Below, one piece after another: positions 23,850 through 35,900 of a stretch of DNA of 64,000 nt (positions within the stretch are counted from its first letter, which is position 1; every line of letters begins with the position of its first letter). Source of the stretch: Coprinus comatus. Its lineage: Eukaryota; Basidiomycota; Agaricomycetes; Agaricales; Agaricaceae. Under the pieces are notes generated by a model. That model had not been told where the DNA came from, searched no databases, and saw only the letters and a list, made by a program, of their open reading frames with translations. The DNA lies in the NCBI GenBank assembly GCA_034638255.1, contig JAWPGT010000081.1, positions 1 to 64,000 on the forward strand, read 5' to 3'. The translations under genes were made by a program, and so were the position numbers.

Positions 23850-25233
23850 TCAGTTACTAATACGAGCTATCGACGTATTTAGTAACATTATTGATTTCTG
23901 GCTTTCCAACGATTGGTACACATTTGGCATAAAACCTACTCTTGTTTGAGGTCGAAACAACATACAATACGTAGATCCTCCAAAATGAAACATCCCCAAT
24001 TCTTCTCCCTTCTTCACATGATCACCCACTTTCACAGTAGCCTCACAAGATGACACTTCTACCATCCCTACCATTACTAAACACATCAACCCAATTTTCG
24101 GGTTATTAGCCTGCAGAAATATCAGCAATCTTGTTGCTACATGAGTCGTGTATGCTTGCGATAGAGTTGGGGCAGAAACGTCCGGATTTCCGGTTTCGAA
24201 GGAAGTAGCTGGAGAAATAGCAAAGTATGTTCCTGGTACGTGTACCATCTTCACTATGGTACCATCCACAGGACTGTGCCAACGATGGTAATTATAGGCG
24301 CTCAGATACGCTTGGTACACAGTTCCTCCATTAAATTGAGTAGAAAGAGGATCATGATTTAACATATGGGAAAGTGAATATGGTTCCCCTTTGATCCAGA
24401 AAGAGTCCAGTTCGTGAGCATTTGTGCTGACTTTATAGGCAACAGATTCACAGGCGTTCGTAATGATATTCATGTCATCTTGACAGGCTATAGGTCGAAT
24501 ACCAGGTCGAAAACGGCGAGTGAAAAAGTCATCCCAGGATTTAAATCCATGATATTCCTTATTCGGATCGCATTCAAAGGTTTCGACGAAATTCGGAATG
24601 CTTTTACTTGCTTCAGGACCGAACCATCCGCCTTCGTCCGTCGTGAGAACATATCGAGATTCAGGATTGGATAAAAATTGTCCCCATGTATCCAATATCT
24701 TCTTCAGCTGAGCATTCACTTTTTCATTTGTAAATGCGTGACGACCTGCACTTGTGTTCATTGGCCAGTTGAATATTGTGCACAGAGGAAAAGGCACGAT
24801 GACTCCTTTGTCTCCATCACCGAATTCGGGTGCTCGAGTGAAGATGGAATCAATTACTCTTAACATTTCGTGATAATCGCGAACCTTAGTGAAACTGTTT
24901 AGTATAGTCCAAAAATGCAAGTATTCCGAAGTGCATTACCTGTGGTTGTCCTGCCGGGTTTAAGTCATAGGGAGGTTCATTTGGAATTTGATCAAACATT
25001 TCGTGAAATGCCATGTATAAATCAGAGTCCTTCTCTATGATGGCTTGAAATTCCAGAGTTACTGGGTGTAGATGAGACCGAAATTTCTCAGGAATGGGAT
25101 CTTGGACGCGTGTATTGGGTTGTTCGGTTCGGGTTTCAACCAATCCGATTATGCCATTGCGTAACGAAGAAAGTAGATTGAGAAAGGCTGATAGTATAGG
25201 TTGGGGCATGAAGAGAAACAGAGGGCGGCGCAT
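23850..25233 (-). CDS. PLP-independent L-amino-acid decarboxylase, PsiD/phosphatidylserine-decarboxylase-like
   Basis: Two exons (25233-24940, 24884-23850) with a 55-base intron encode 442 residues, close to the 439 of the L-tryptophan decarboxylase PsiD. The order of blocks matches that group: HPVTLEFQAIIEKDSDL, FHEMFDQIPNEPPYD, RDYHEMLRVIDSIF, LDTWGQFLSNPESR, YHGFKSWDDFFTRRFRPG, ACESVAYKVS, YNYHRWHSPVDGTIVKM, VPGTYFAISPAT, IGLMCLVMVGMVEVSSCEATV and FHFGGST. GGST near residue 403 is the expected self-cleavage site that yields the pyruvoyl cofactor from Ser. True phosphatidylserine decarboxylases have membrane-targeting N-termini; this protein has only a hydrophobic start, so a soluble amino-acid decarboxylase is more likely. 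The substrate cannot be read from sequence. No P450, methyltransferase or transporter lies beside it, so this is not a psilocybin cluster. A further 5' exon with ATG at 25367 is possible. Confidence 0.82.
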
Positions 25234-26859
25234 CTATAAAGGAGATTTATACTTTTACGTCCCATGAGGCACGACGCCATCGGAGGATTGATTAGGCTGA
25301 CATACCTAATGGAAGTTCCATTACCACCCTTAGAGTCCGTTACCGAACACGGAACCACCGACGGCATTTGACAGATTGTACGCTCATGAATTAAGACAAA
25401 CCACTAGCCTCTACTAGCCTTGACCTGTTAGAAGCACTAGTCGGGTCCTCTTCGATTCCAATCAATACAAAACTAACGATCCTCATGTTCATAGATAGAT
25501 GAACGGCCCGGACCCCGGCGAAGTCCAATTTCCGCTGTTAGTGTATAAGAGGAGAAAATCGAGCTGGAGCTATGGCTAGGGTTTCTAGAGCATCAGTTCA
25601 GAAATTGAGCGATGAGAAGTTCACAGTCATAAGCATGGTTTATATTAAATAAACTCTTTTGCCACATGGATGGCGATATACTCACCTGAAAAATTTCAGC
25701 CTAATTATTTCCAGGAAACCCGCTCTTGTTCCTTGTCGAGATAACTGTCTATGGTCTCATTTATAGGAAGGTGTAGGAAGGGCAACACGTGACAACGAAG
25801 TTATAAACCAACGACGCATATATTTACATCCTCAGTTCCTACCATCACATCTGGGACTGAGGTATGTACACAATACACATAGTATAGAACATCCATATTA
25901 ACATATTATCGTAGCTAGGAGTATACGACTATAGGTATGATAATATAACATAGTTCCTACCATCACATCTGGGACTGAGCTAGGAGTATACGACTGTAGC
26001 GTTCTCATAGAAGGTAGTTGTACAAATACGCTCTGTGTTGTGGATATACTAATTTTCTGTTGACCTGGTATAGCGACATTGGTACTGAATCTTTTGAAAC
26101 CTTGGACGTCAAAACCATTATGGAACTCTACAAAATAGTGTAGAAGTCCTCGTCGTAGTGACATATGAGAAATACATATAGTTTTTTGAAAAGATATTTT
26201 TCGCACTTACACGTGTTATCGGTGGCCTTATCCAATTTCAAAGCATACAGTGTATGAACCATAGAATTGATAATCTATACAGGGATTGAGATATGACACC
26301 TAAGACCATAAATTTCCAAGCCCAAATTTAATACTGAAGTGAGGTGAGCGCAACGGTCCCTCCGTGACTGCAGTCATGTGATGGGATGGAATCTCGTTGA
26401 GACGTACCTTACGAGACAGTTACGAGATCAGGATATGGTTGTTATGCAGGCCTGACTGCAAACGACTATATGCGAAGAGTGAAATTCACAATATTTAGTT
26501 TTGTCCAGCGTTTCTTCTTCATACTCCAACTACATGCTTCAGACTCCAGAGTATTAGATTTGTCTTGCTTCAGCCTTGGTATTTCACACATATTACTACG
26601 AATTTACATCATCTTGCACAATACTGGCGGATCAAATTTACGGCATTTTTCGTTGCTACCTGGGCTCCGGATCATGTTAACATTAAAATTAAAGTATGTG
26701 ATGTTTTGGAAGATTCCATTTTCGATGTTGAAGCCAGTTTGAAGTTGTTCTCCCCCGCAGATTGGAGCTTACTCTTTGGGAGAATATGAATTTGAATTAT
26801 TTGTGTTTGTTTCTCACGGTGATTCGGAACGCCTATTATGTCATAAGTAGCCTTACCCT
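25234..26859. other. Intergenic between divergent decarboxylase and SPX genes
   Basis: Divergent promoter region. It contains a short duplication at 25834-25995. One plus-strand frame at 26565-26789 (74 codons) has no recognised motif and is not called. Confidence 0.5.
25834..25995. repeat. Interleaved short direct duplication
   Basis: A 28-base unit containing CACATCTGGGACTGAG occurs at 25834-25861 and again at 25952-25979. A second unit, GCTAGGAGTATACGACT, occurs at 25914-25930 and 25979-25995. The arrangement suggests a local duplication followed by deletion. Confidence 0.75.
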
Positions 26860-26867
26860 TATATATA
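26860..26867 (+). promoter_or_regulatory. TATA box of SPX-EXS gene
   Basis: TATATATA lies 85 bases upstream of the ATG at 26945. Confidence 0.5.
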
Positions 26868-26944
26868 TGTGCTGAAAAACTGACCGCGGTCTTTTCTTCC
26901 CTGCTTTCTTTGTTGCCCCATCCGCTTTCCTTTTACGACCTATC

Positions 26945-29900
26945 ATGAAGTTTGCTAGGTGCGTCATATCTTACAACTAATTCTTCACAAATAGTTGTTG
27001 AAAGCAACGCGTATGCATGTAGACATAGCAATATAATGATACGCACGAAGTGGTAGTTAGTATGTTTGCTTGGTGGAGAGAATAGAGTGTAAGAGAACTT
27101 TTTAGTTCGAGAACTGTAGAATACAAGAGAGAAAGTACACTACTTATATGATAATGAAGTGGTCCGTGCTACGACTAGAAAGGAGTCAGGTGTCTACTAC
27201 GTGTCAGGTAATTATACATGAAACAGGAGTTGATACAGGGGTTGAAACACATAGGTGAAACGCTAACTACAACCAATAAGGAGCTGCCACATAATGCAAA
27301 GCGTAATGAAACGATGAAAGTGAAACGAAATGAAAATGTCATGTGACTATCTAATAATAGTCCGTATTTTCCAACACTCCCCTTTTCGTAAGCATAGTCG
27401 ACAATTAAGTGCCAATACTCACTAGTCCATATTATTTTTTAAAGTGCGCTTGGAAGCAGCAAAAGTTGGGGACGAAAACACTAAACCAAAGTGACTGTTC
27501 CTGAAGTTCTCAAATTTAACTCGACCAAGGTTCTTTGTGAGAAGATCTGCGGGATTAGAAGTGCCAGGGATGAAAAATAACAGAACCTTCTTATCAGCAA
27601 GACATTGCCGAATGAAGTGGAATTTGATGTCAATGTGTTTTGACCTCTTCTCAACTGTAGGATTTTGAGCGATGAAGAGGGAGCCCATGTTATCTCCACA
27701 AATTTCCATTGGTTCACCATTAGATAAACCGAGTTCCATCATTAGCTGACGGATCCACACAGCTTGACGGCAGCTATCAGAAAGCGCCATATATTCAGCC
27801 TCAGTAGAGGACAAGGCAACTGTCTTTTGTGCTCGACTGACCCATGCAACTGGACAGGAGGCTAGAGACGTGAAGTAGCCTGTCTGAGAACGACGGTCCG
27901 TTGGATCACTATCCCAATCTGAATCACTATAGGTGATAAAACCTTCACCTTTACCTCCATCAAGCACCATGTGGTATTCCTTGGTAGCGAGAAGGTATCG
28001 GCAAATGTATAGAGCACGCTTGAGATGTTCTTCAGTGGGGTTGTGGGCATGTTGACTCAATTTAGTAACTGCAAACCCAATGTCCGGGCGAGTTCCAATC
28101 ATCAAGTACAACAGTGATCCAATTACCTGTTGGTAGCGTGTTCGAAGCGTGGCGTTGACAGGACCGGTGTTAGGAATGGCATGGTAACCTTCTGGCAGCG
28201 GAGTTCGCGCCGGTTTAGTTTCTCTGCCTGCACCGTCAATCTTAAATCGTTCGAGGATCTTTTGTAAATAAGAAGCTTGATCCAAGAAGATTTTCCGATT
28301 TTTCCTATCACGGCGGATGCGCATGCCTAGAAATTCTTTAACTTCACCGGCATCACGGCATTCCCAACGTTTCATAAACTTCCCTTTTAACTTTTTAAGT
28401 AGGGCGGAGTCATTTCCCATGAATAGTACGTCATCGACATATACAATGGCAATGCAGATCTTGCCAGTTTTCTTGTCTCGGTAGATGTATACGCCAGCAT
28501 CGGATTCGCATCGACTGAAGCCTAGGTCTTTCATGGAAGTTGCCATTTCCTTCCACCAGGCCAGTCCGGCTTGTTTAAGGCCGTACAATGCGCGACGTAA
28601 CCTCCAGACTTTATTCTCCTTCCCTTCCTGGATGAAACCTTCGGGTTGTTTCATATAGATTTCTTCATCCAGTTTTCCGTATAAGTACGCTGTTTTTACA
28701 TCAACAGCCTCAATATCCCAATCATTCAAAGCTGCTAAGCCAAGAAGGATACGAGTGGACTCATAACGTACGACTGGAGAAAAGAGTTCATCAAAGTCGA
28801 TACCTTCGACTTGAGAGAAACCTTTTGCCACGAGACGAGCACGTTTCCGGCCATCTCCTTTGACATTAAAAACCCATCGGTTTTGAATAGCTTTCCTCCC
28901 CTTAGGGAGATCCATGATTTCATATACCTTGCGCTTCTTAAGCGCTGTCAACTCTTCTTTGCATGCTTCTAGCCATTTCTGTCTTTCTTCTGGATCAAGT
29001 TTGCCAAGATCACGGAATTGAACAGGGATTTTTGCAGCATTACTATGTGCAAGTTTGGCTTTTGTCAGCAAAATATTAATCCATTCTAACCCCCCTTCCC
29101 TGGAAAGCCGTTGTTGCATTTCATCCTCATCTTCAGGAGGTGCAGCAGGATTGCGCTCCCCTTGACTCTCCATCCAACGTTTATAGTTTTCACCATATTG
29201 CTCAAGCCGTTGGCGAGCTTCTTCGTCAGATAGATTTTGAGGTCTGCCACGAGGCATCTTGAACCGGTTTGATGGACCAGGTTCTTCCAGAGAAATGGTA
29301 TCATAATCACGGAGAATTTCAGACGGATGCTTATGTCCGTAGGCATTATCGGGTCTTTCTGGGACTTTTCGTTCGCGGCCTGAACGGCGCGGTTCGAAAG
29401 AAGGACCTTCTTGAGCACGTTTTGGTAAGGGACGTTGTGCTCTTTCAGGTTGAGACCTTCTTGGTGTCTCAGGCGGATGATAATGATCTCTATGATCGTG
29501 ATTGTGACCATCATGGTGGTGATGATCAAGGGAATCCTCACTCGCATAACTCAATCCGTCATCTTCATCCTCTGTTTCGACTTTTGGTCGTCTGGAGGGA
29601 GATTTAGGAGGGGGAGTTGGAGGAGGTGGGATAGAGGGATCGCGAGCTGGTGGTGCAGGCGGATCTGAAGGTCGAGTAGGATTACTCGGTGTCTTCGGAG
29701 GAATAGCAGGGGGATCTGCTGGGAAGTCGAAATAATCTGTGTCTGATCCATCATCTGACATTCCGTCAAAGAGGTCATCAGGAGGATTTGGGGGTGTTCG
29801 TAGATCTCTACGTCGATCAGTGGCAGTTGATTCACATTTAGGGAACCACTCTTCCTCGAAGATTGCTGTGTGAGCTATATAAATAACGTTTCCCTTTTGG

Positions 29901-32900
29901 TGACGCATGAACTTTAGGTTACTACCATCATAACCCAAAAAGATCATTGTCTCCGACTTGGCTGCGAGTTTATTTTCGCGCACAGCAGGCGGCAGGTACA
30001 CGTAAGCTCCACATCCGAACACATGTAAACCATTTACATTAGGTTTATTTCCGTGCATTAATTCAAATGGTGTTCGATACTCGAGACGTTTCATTGGTGT
30101 TCTATTATAGATATGGATTGCTGTTTCCACAGCAAATTCCCACCAATTCTCCGGACAACATGCATGAAGTCGCATGGCTTCAGACTTCTCGCGAATCGTA
30201 CGATTCAAGCGTTCAGCACGTCCGTTCTGCTCATGAATATGAGGAGCAGTATTCTCGTGAACAATACCGGCTAAGCTAAATAAGTTTTTCAACTTGTCCG
30301 AAATGTATTCCCCCCCATTATCAGTGCGAACTCGTTTAACCTTTTTCCCATGTTGGGTTTCAACTTGAGCCAAGAATTCCTGGAATGTCGCAAAAACATC
30401 GGATTTCTGTCTCAAAAATCGAGTATAGGTAAAACCGGAGTAGTCATCTAAGAACGTGATGATCCACTTTGCACAGTGATATGATAATGTGGGAAATTCA
30501 AGAAGATCCGAATGGACCAACTCGAATATTTCGGTAGCTCTGGACAATGATGGAGGATGAGCCTTTTCCTGCAGCTTGCCACGAGCGCAACCATCACATG
30601 TCCTTGACCGTTTTGGAATATCGACATCTGGAAAATTAACCGTGTGTTCCTTGAACTTCCTGAGCACTTGCTTCGAAGGATGTCCAAGTCGATTATGCCA
30701 GAGATCATAAAGCGAATGAACTCCAGGTAAAGTTAGGGAACGGATGTCACTATCCAATATGATTCTAGAATGAACCATATGTATTCCATCACCCTTTACC
30801 CGCTGAGTAGCCTCCATATAGAGGGAGCCATCGGGCCGTAGGATCCGAGATCCTGTTACGTCAGCCTCAAGCCTTAAGCCATCAAGATAAAAGGGTCCTG
30901 GTGACATAAGTCTTCCATTCAATCCCTCTATGTAAAATACCGGGTATAATGACGTGATGGTTCGTACACCAGCCAATTCATGCTGGATGATTACACGGCC
31001 ACGTGCTTTGATGGTGGTGTGACTATTAGCAGTTTGCACCGTGCCGTAATCACCCTTCTCGACGTCAACGAAGTCGCCAATGTTACCAGTGAAGTGATAA
31101 CTAGCGCCAGAGTCGAGCATCCAGATTGCTATACCAGTATTATACACTGGGCGATTTTTGCAATTGCTGCATTGACAATGTTCAAAGAATTTACCATGGT
31201 CATCTTTTTCATATCCTGAGATCGAAACAGTAGGTTTTAAGTACTTCATCGGGATAGAAATAGGAAAATCATAATGTGCGGTATCATTCGTGGCGGGAAA
31301 AATACAAATCTCAGTATCTAGCGGTGGAGGATTACAAACAGTAGTCCGAATAGTTCTAGTAGTCCCATGCAACGATCTCGATAGTTCATCAACTGCCCTC
31401 GAGCTTAGAAGCGAGAGGCGGGAGAACCCGGAGCGGAGGAATTTTCTGGAACACCCCAGAAGCGAGCTGCTTCGGGGTCCACGCTGTACAGAGCACACAT
31501 TAGAAAAAGATGAATCTTTGATCATAGATTCTACGTACTTGTATTCCCCGTCATCGGTATCGTACTGGGTAGAGGGCGAGTTCATGATTTGTTCATATTG
31601 TTCATCAAGAACAGAGACAGATGCCGGAGCAGACACCTGATCATGCGGAGGTCGCATGTGAACATTATCATTCTCGTCAATAGAGACTACCGAATGCGGG
31701 GGACTAGGCTCACAGGCTGGACGAGAGGTAAGAACTAGACCATCGAGCGAAGGCAAGGCAGGGGGAGGCGTAGGCTCCATACCAAGACGACGTTCGTAGG
31801 ACTTGAGCACCCGGGCCTTGGTCCTTTGCAATCGGGTCCTTCCCACGAGTTGGTTTGGAACCACGGTAGGAGCTTTACGCTCGACTACCTTCTCGGGAGT
31901 GGATTCTCTAATTTCCTCAATAAAAGCACGAGTGGATTTGAAGGGACGGTCTAAAACGGTAGCAGCAGGAGAGGCGAAATTGTTGAGCATGACGATATTA
32001 GAAGCAGCTGCATCTACCCCAGTAGTAGAGGTATTAGTGGTGTCCGCGGACTTAGCATTTTTGTTACCACCACGTTTTCCCCGAGTCCTCTTCTTCTTTT
32101 TGTCCTCACCGGCTCCACCCTGTTGGGTCTGACCGGAACCAGAACCGCTGCCAGATTGTTGAGGTTGCGGTTGCTGCCCTTGCGGGCGCGAACCTTGACC
32201 TTGGTTCTGGTTTTGGTTGTGGTTGTGTTGTTTAGGGCCTTTAAAGCCCTTCACACCCTGAGAACGTAAGGCGTTAGCTTGACCACGAGAGTCAAGCCAA
32301 GCGGACTGGATCGCTTCAGCAACGATCTGTACTGTGAGCCGAGAGAACTCAGAGCTTCCGTATCGAACGAGAAGAGAAGCCCGAGTTGCATTCCATTGGT
32401 TTGGAATGCGCGTCAACAGCATGAGTGCTCGAAGGAGGTTGGGAACAATGATGGGAGGATTTGCTGTTTCGAGGCGAGTGAAATATGAAGTGAACGTTGC
32501 GATCTCGGCAGAAGGGTCTGAAGAACCAGATAACCTAAAGCCGTCCGCTTTTGCCCACACCTCGAATGCAGTTCCTGCATTAAATGTGCCGTAGGTCGTT
32601 TGCAGATGTTCCCAAAGTTCAAAAGAATAGACCCTTCCGTGATTTAACATTTCATCTGAGATTTTAGAGTTGATCAATCCTAAGGCAAAAGCCTCAGCAT
32701 TGTCGAATTTAGTCTGTTCTTCATTGGAAATTATCCATCTTGTACCAGTTTGAGCAGCGCGTGCGGGAGTATCTTCCGTAGCAGCTCTGGCAGAAATGGT
32801 ATATTCCTCTGAATGAGACTTTGGACTCTGTTTCTGTAGGATGATTTGTCCCACAGAGTAACCGTCAATGATGATCATGTTTGCACAGTTAATCAATTTC

Positions 32901-35900
32901 ATCGACCACATAGGGTAGTCGGCTGAACCTTTGAGAACGGGCAAAGTAGGGATGAGCGCAGTCATGATGATGAATTGGAGATAGGAATCTACAACAAAAC
33001 ACATGTTAGCCTCATGTTGTAAGTCGCACATACGTGCGCCAGCAACAGTTCTGCGAGCTTTCCGTCTAACCGAGTACGGTAGTATGGAGCAAGCATCACA
33101 CCAGAGAGGGAGAGACGAAATCTCTGAGGGCCTGGAACAGGACTCAATCTCTCCAGGTTGGTCGACGTGAACCACACGTTTCCGAGAGTGAGATGACTTA
33201 ACATGCTGAGAAGCTATGTGTCTCGTCGAACTCAAGGATCCATACTGGCTAGTCGGGGCCCATAACCTGTTGAAAGCAACGCGTATGCATGTAGACATAG
33301 CAATATAATGATACGCACGAAGTGGTAGTTAGTATGTTTGCTTGGTGGAGAGAATAGAGTGTAAGAGAACTTTTTAGTTCGAGAACTGTAGAATACAAGA
33401 GAGAAAGTACACTACTTATATGATAATGAAGTGGTCCGTGCTACGACTAGAAAGGAGTCAGGTGTCTACTACGTGTCAGGTAATTATACATGAAACAGGA
33501 GTTGATACAGGGGTTGAAACACATAGGTGAAACGCTAACTACAACCAATAAGGAGCTGCCACATAATGCAAAGCGTAATGAAACGATGAAAGTGAAACGA
33601 AATGAAAATGTCATGTGACTATCTAATAATAGTCCGTATTTTCCAACAATAGTCTTGTCATACCACTCCTTAGATACCTACAGGACACCCAGGTAATATT
33701 CCTTTGCCTCAGTACCACATTCTACTAATGGTCACAAAAAGACTTCCGAATGGAAGAAAGTATACATGTGAGTGTTGTTTTTTGTTAACTAATCTCAGTA
33801 CTAACCAAACACAGTGATTATCGCGGCTTGAAGAAGCGAATTACTGCTATTCGGCGACATCAAGAAAATCTGGCTAACCTCACACAAGCCCTGAACTCGA
33901 CTGCTACAGTAAACACGTATTCCTATCCCCCTCGCCCATCTCTACAGGATCAGCCTACAAACGAAGACAATAGATCGAGCGTCAGCTTTTCCATCATAGA
34001 GCCCTCAAAATCCTTTACTGAAGAGGGTGAACCAAAACCTACTCGATCTCGCGGGCTCAGTTTCATACAAAATGTAAAAAACACTCGCCGCAGATCATTC
34101 ATTGGGTCTGGAATCGACAATCTTCGAAGAAATACATGGTTAGGACGTAGTGGTACTACTACCATTCGTCGTTCCACTGAAGTTTTACCTTTATCCGAAC
34201 TACTACCACGTCTCCTCCCAGTAGAAGTTGGATTCTTTACCATGCTTGACGCGGAGTTAAAGAAGGTTGAGACATTCTATACAACTCGCGAAAAAGAACT
34301 TTCGCTTCGTACGCGCGTTCTTCAACAACAATTACAAGAACTTCGGGACCATAGGAAATTAGTTGAAGTGGGTCTTTTTCGTTCTATTTCCGGGTTACGG
34401 TCATTCATTCTCACCGTCGATATTATTTTAAATACAGGCTGTCAAGAGAAAGCCATGGACTTCGGCTTTATCAAATTCTATTAAACAAACTCTACGGCCA
34501 AAATCATCTTCAGAAAATCCTTTACTTCGAATTCGCACCAATGCTTCGGTATGTAACTTTTTTTTCATTTCGGATACCGTAATGAGTATTGATTGTACCG
34601 CTTAATTGGTACCGGAGCTAACTTGGACTCGACTTGTTTTTTTTTAGACGACAACGACTCAGGTCCACACTAGATCCGGTTCCCCTGATCATGAAAAGGC
34701 ATCTGATGGCGGTCAGAAGGGACCTCCTGTTGATCTGGATACCTACCTGAATGCCAAGAAGAAACTTAAAAAAGCTGTGTTGGAACATTACCGGTACGTT
34801 CGTTTGTTAATGAGATGATTTTGGTGACTGAATTTGTTGCCTCGTATCATGTAGGGGTTTGGAATTGTTGTATAACTTCAGAGTGAGTTATGCGTTTTAA
34901 GGTTTCTGGCTGTTGAAGGATATTGACGTTTGTGCTTTATAGATCTTAAATTTGACAGGTTTTCGTAAGGCGCTCAAGAAATTTGAGAAAATCACAAAGG
35001 TTTGTGCCGTGTCCGTTTTTTAAATGCGATAATTTAATGTCATTTTTATGAAGATTCCAGTGCAACAACAATATACAAATGAAAAGGTATAACTTGACTC
35101 AAACTCACGAAGGGTCGGTGGTTGAATGTGTTGTTTAGTTAAATATAGGACCACTTGGCTCAGGCGATGGTTTACAAAATATGAAGAAAGAGATGCAAGA
35201 TCTATACGCTGCGGCATTCGGTAAGCAATCCTTCTTTCTTGAACAAAATGCGTAAAATGACTGGATTTTATCAGTCCGTGGCGATTCGAAGAAAGCTGCA
35301 CAACGTTTACGGGGTGGTTCTCGTAATAAAGCACATCATTTCAGTACTTTTCGTTCAGGTATCTCCCTTGGACTTGCTCTACCTGCTTTAGCTTCTGGTA
35401 TATACCACAGTAAGTAACTTCCCCCTTGCGCTTCGATTCAAATTCAAAACCAACCAATGTTTTCAGGTTCCTTGCCGTATACTCATCAAACATTGCAAGC
35501 CTGGGATGGGCTGTTACTTATATATGCAATATTAGTAGTGCCGGTTGTGTTTTCGTTGTTGTTAGGTGTGAATTTGTTGGTCTGGGCTAGGATGAGGATT
35601 AATTATTCGTTTATCTTCGGTGAGTATTCCATTATTGACATTACCTTGTGTTGTTTCTAACTGTTTATTGCAGAACTTGATGTTCGTACTCGTATGGATT
35701 ATCGAGTATATTTCGAGGTAATATTTCAATCTATTTTTCGAAAAGCGGTGTTTATTTAATTAATAACTACACAGATACCTAGCTTTCTATTCGCAACGCT
35801 ATGTTACGCTTTTTGGTTTCATTTGCTCAAATCGGGTCACCACACGTTTCACCTACGCTATGGCCACTTTTATGGTTAGGTTTGACGGGATTGGTTTTGG

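Larger units (their letters stand above)
26996..33648 (-). mobile_element. Complete Ty1/Copia LTR retrotransposon
   Basis: A 6653-base element flanked by two 381-base LTRs that look identical by eye, each beginning TGTTG and ending CAACA. The 5-base target duplication ATAGT is perfect (26991-26995 and 33649-33653). It contains one long open frame for Gag-Pol on the minus strand, a primer-binding site next to the right (5') LTR and a purine tract next to the left (3') LTR. It lies antisense inside intron 1 of the SPX-EXS gene. Identical LTRs, intact frame and exact target duplication imply a very recent and possibly still active insertion. Confidence 0.95.

Noticed and set aside
21793..25233. 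A psilocybin-type biosynthetic cluster
   Set aside because: Only a PsiD-like decarboxylase is present; the adjacent kinase-like protein is not recognisably PsiK and lacks the catalytic Asp, and P450, methyltransferase and transporter genes are absent.
26565..26789. A 74-codon plus-strand frame upstream of the SPX gene
   Set aside because: No motif, and two overlapping frames compete; it lies in the promoter region of the SPX gene.
33268..33298. Gag-Pol starting inside the LTR at 33298
   Set aside because: The frame is open there, but the residues encoded by the LTR and primer site are unlike Gag; the ATG at 32965 begins the recognisable Gag text.
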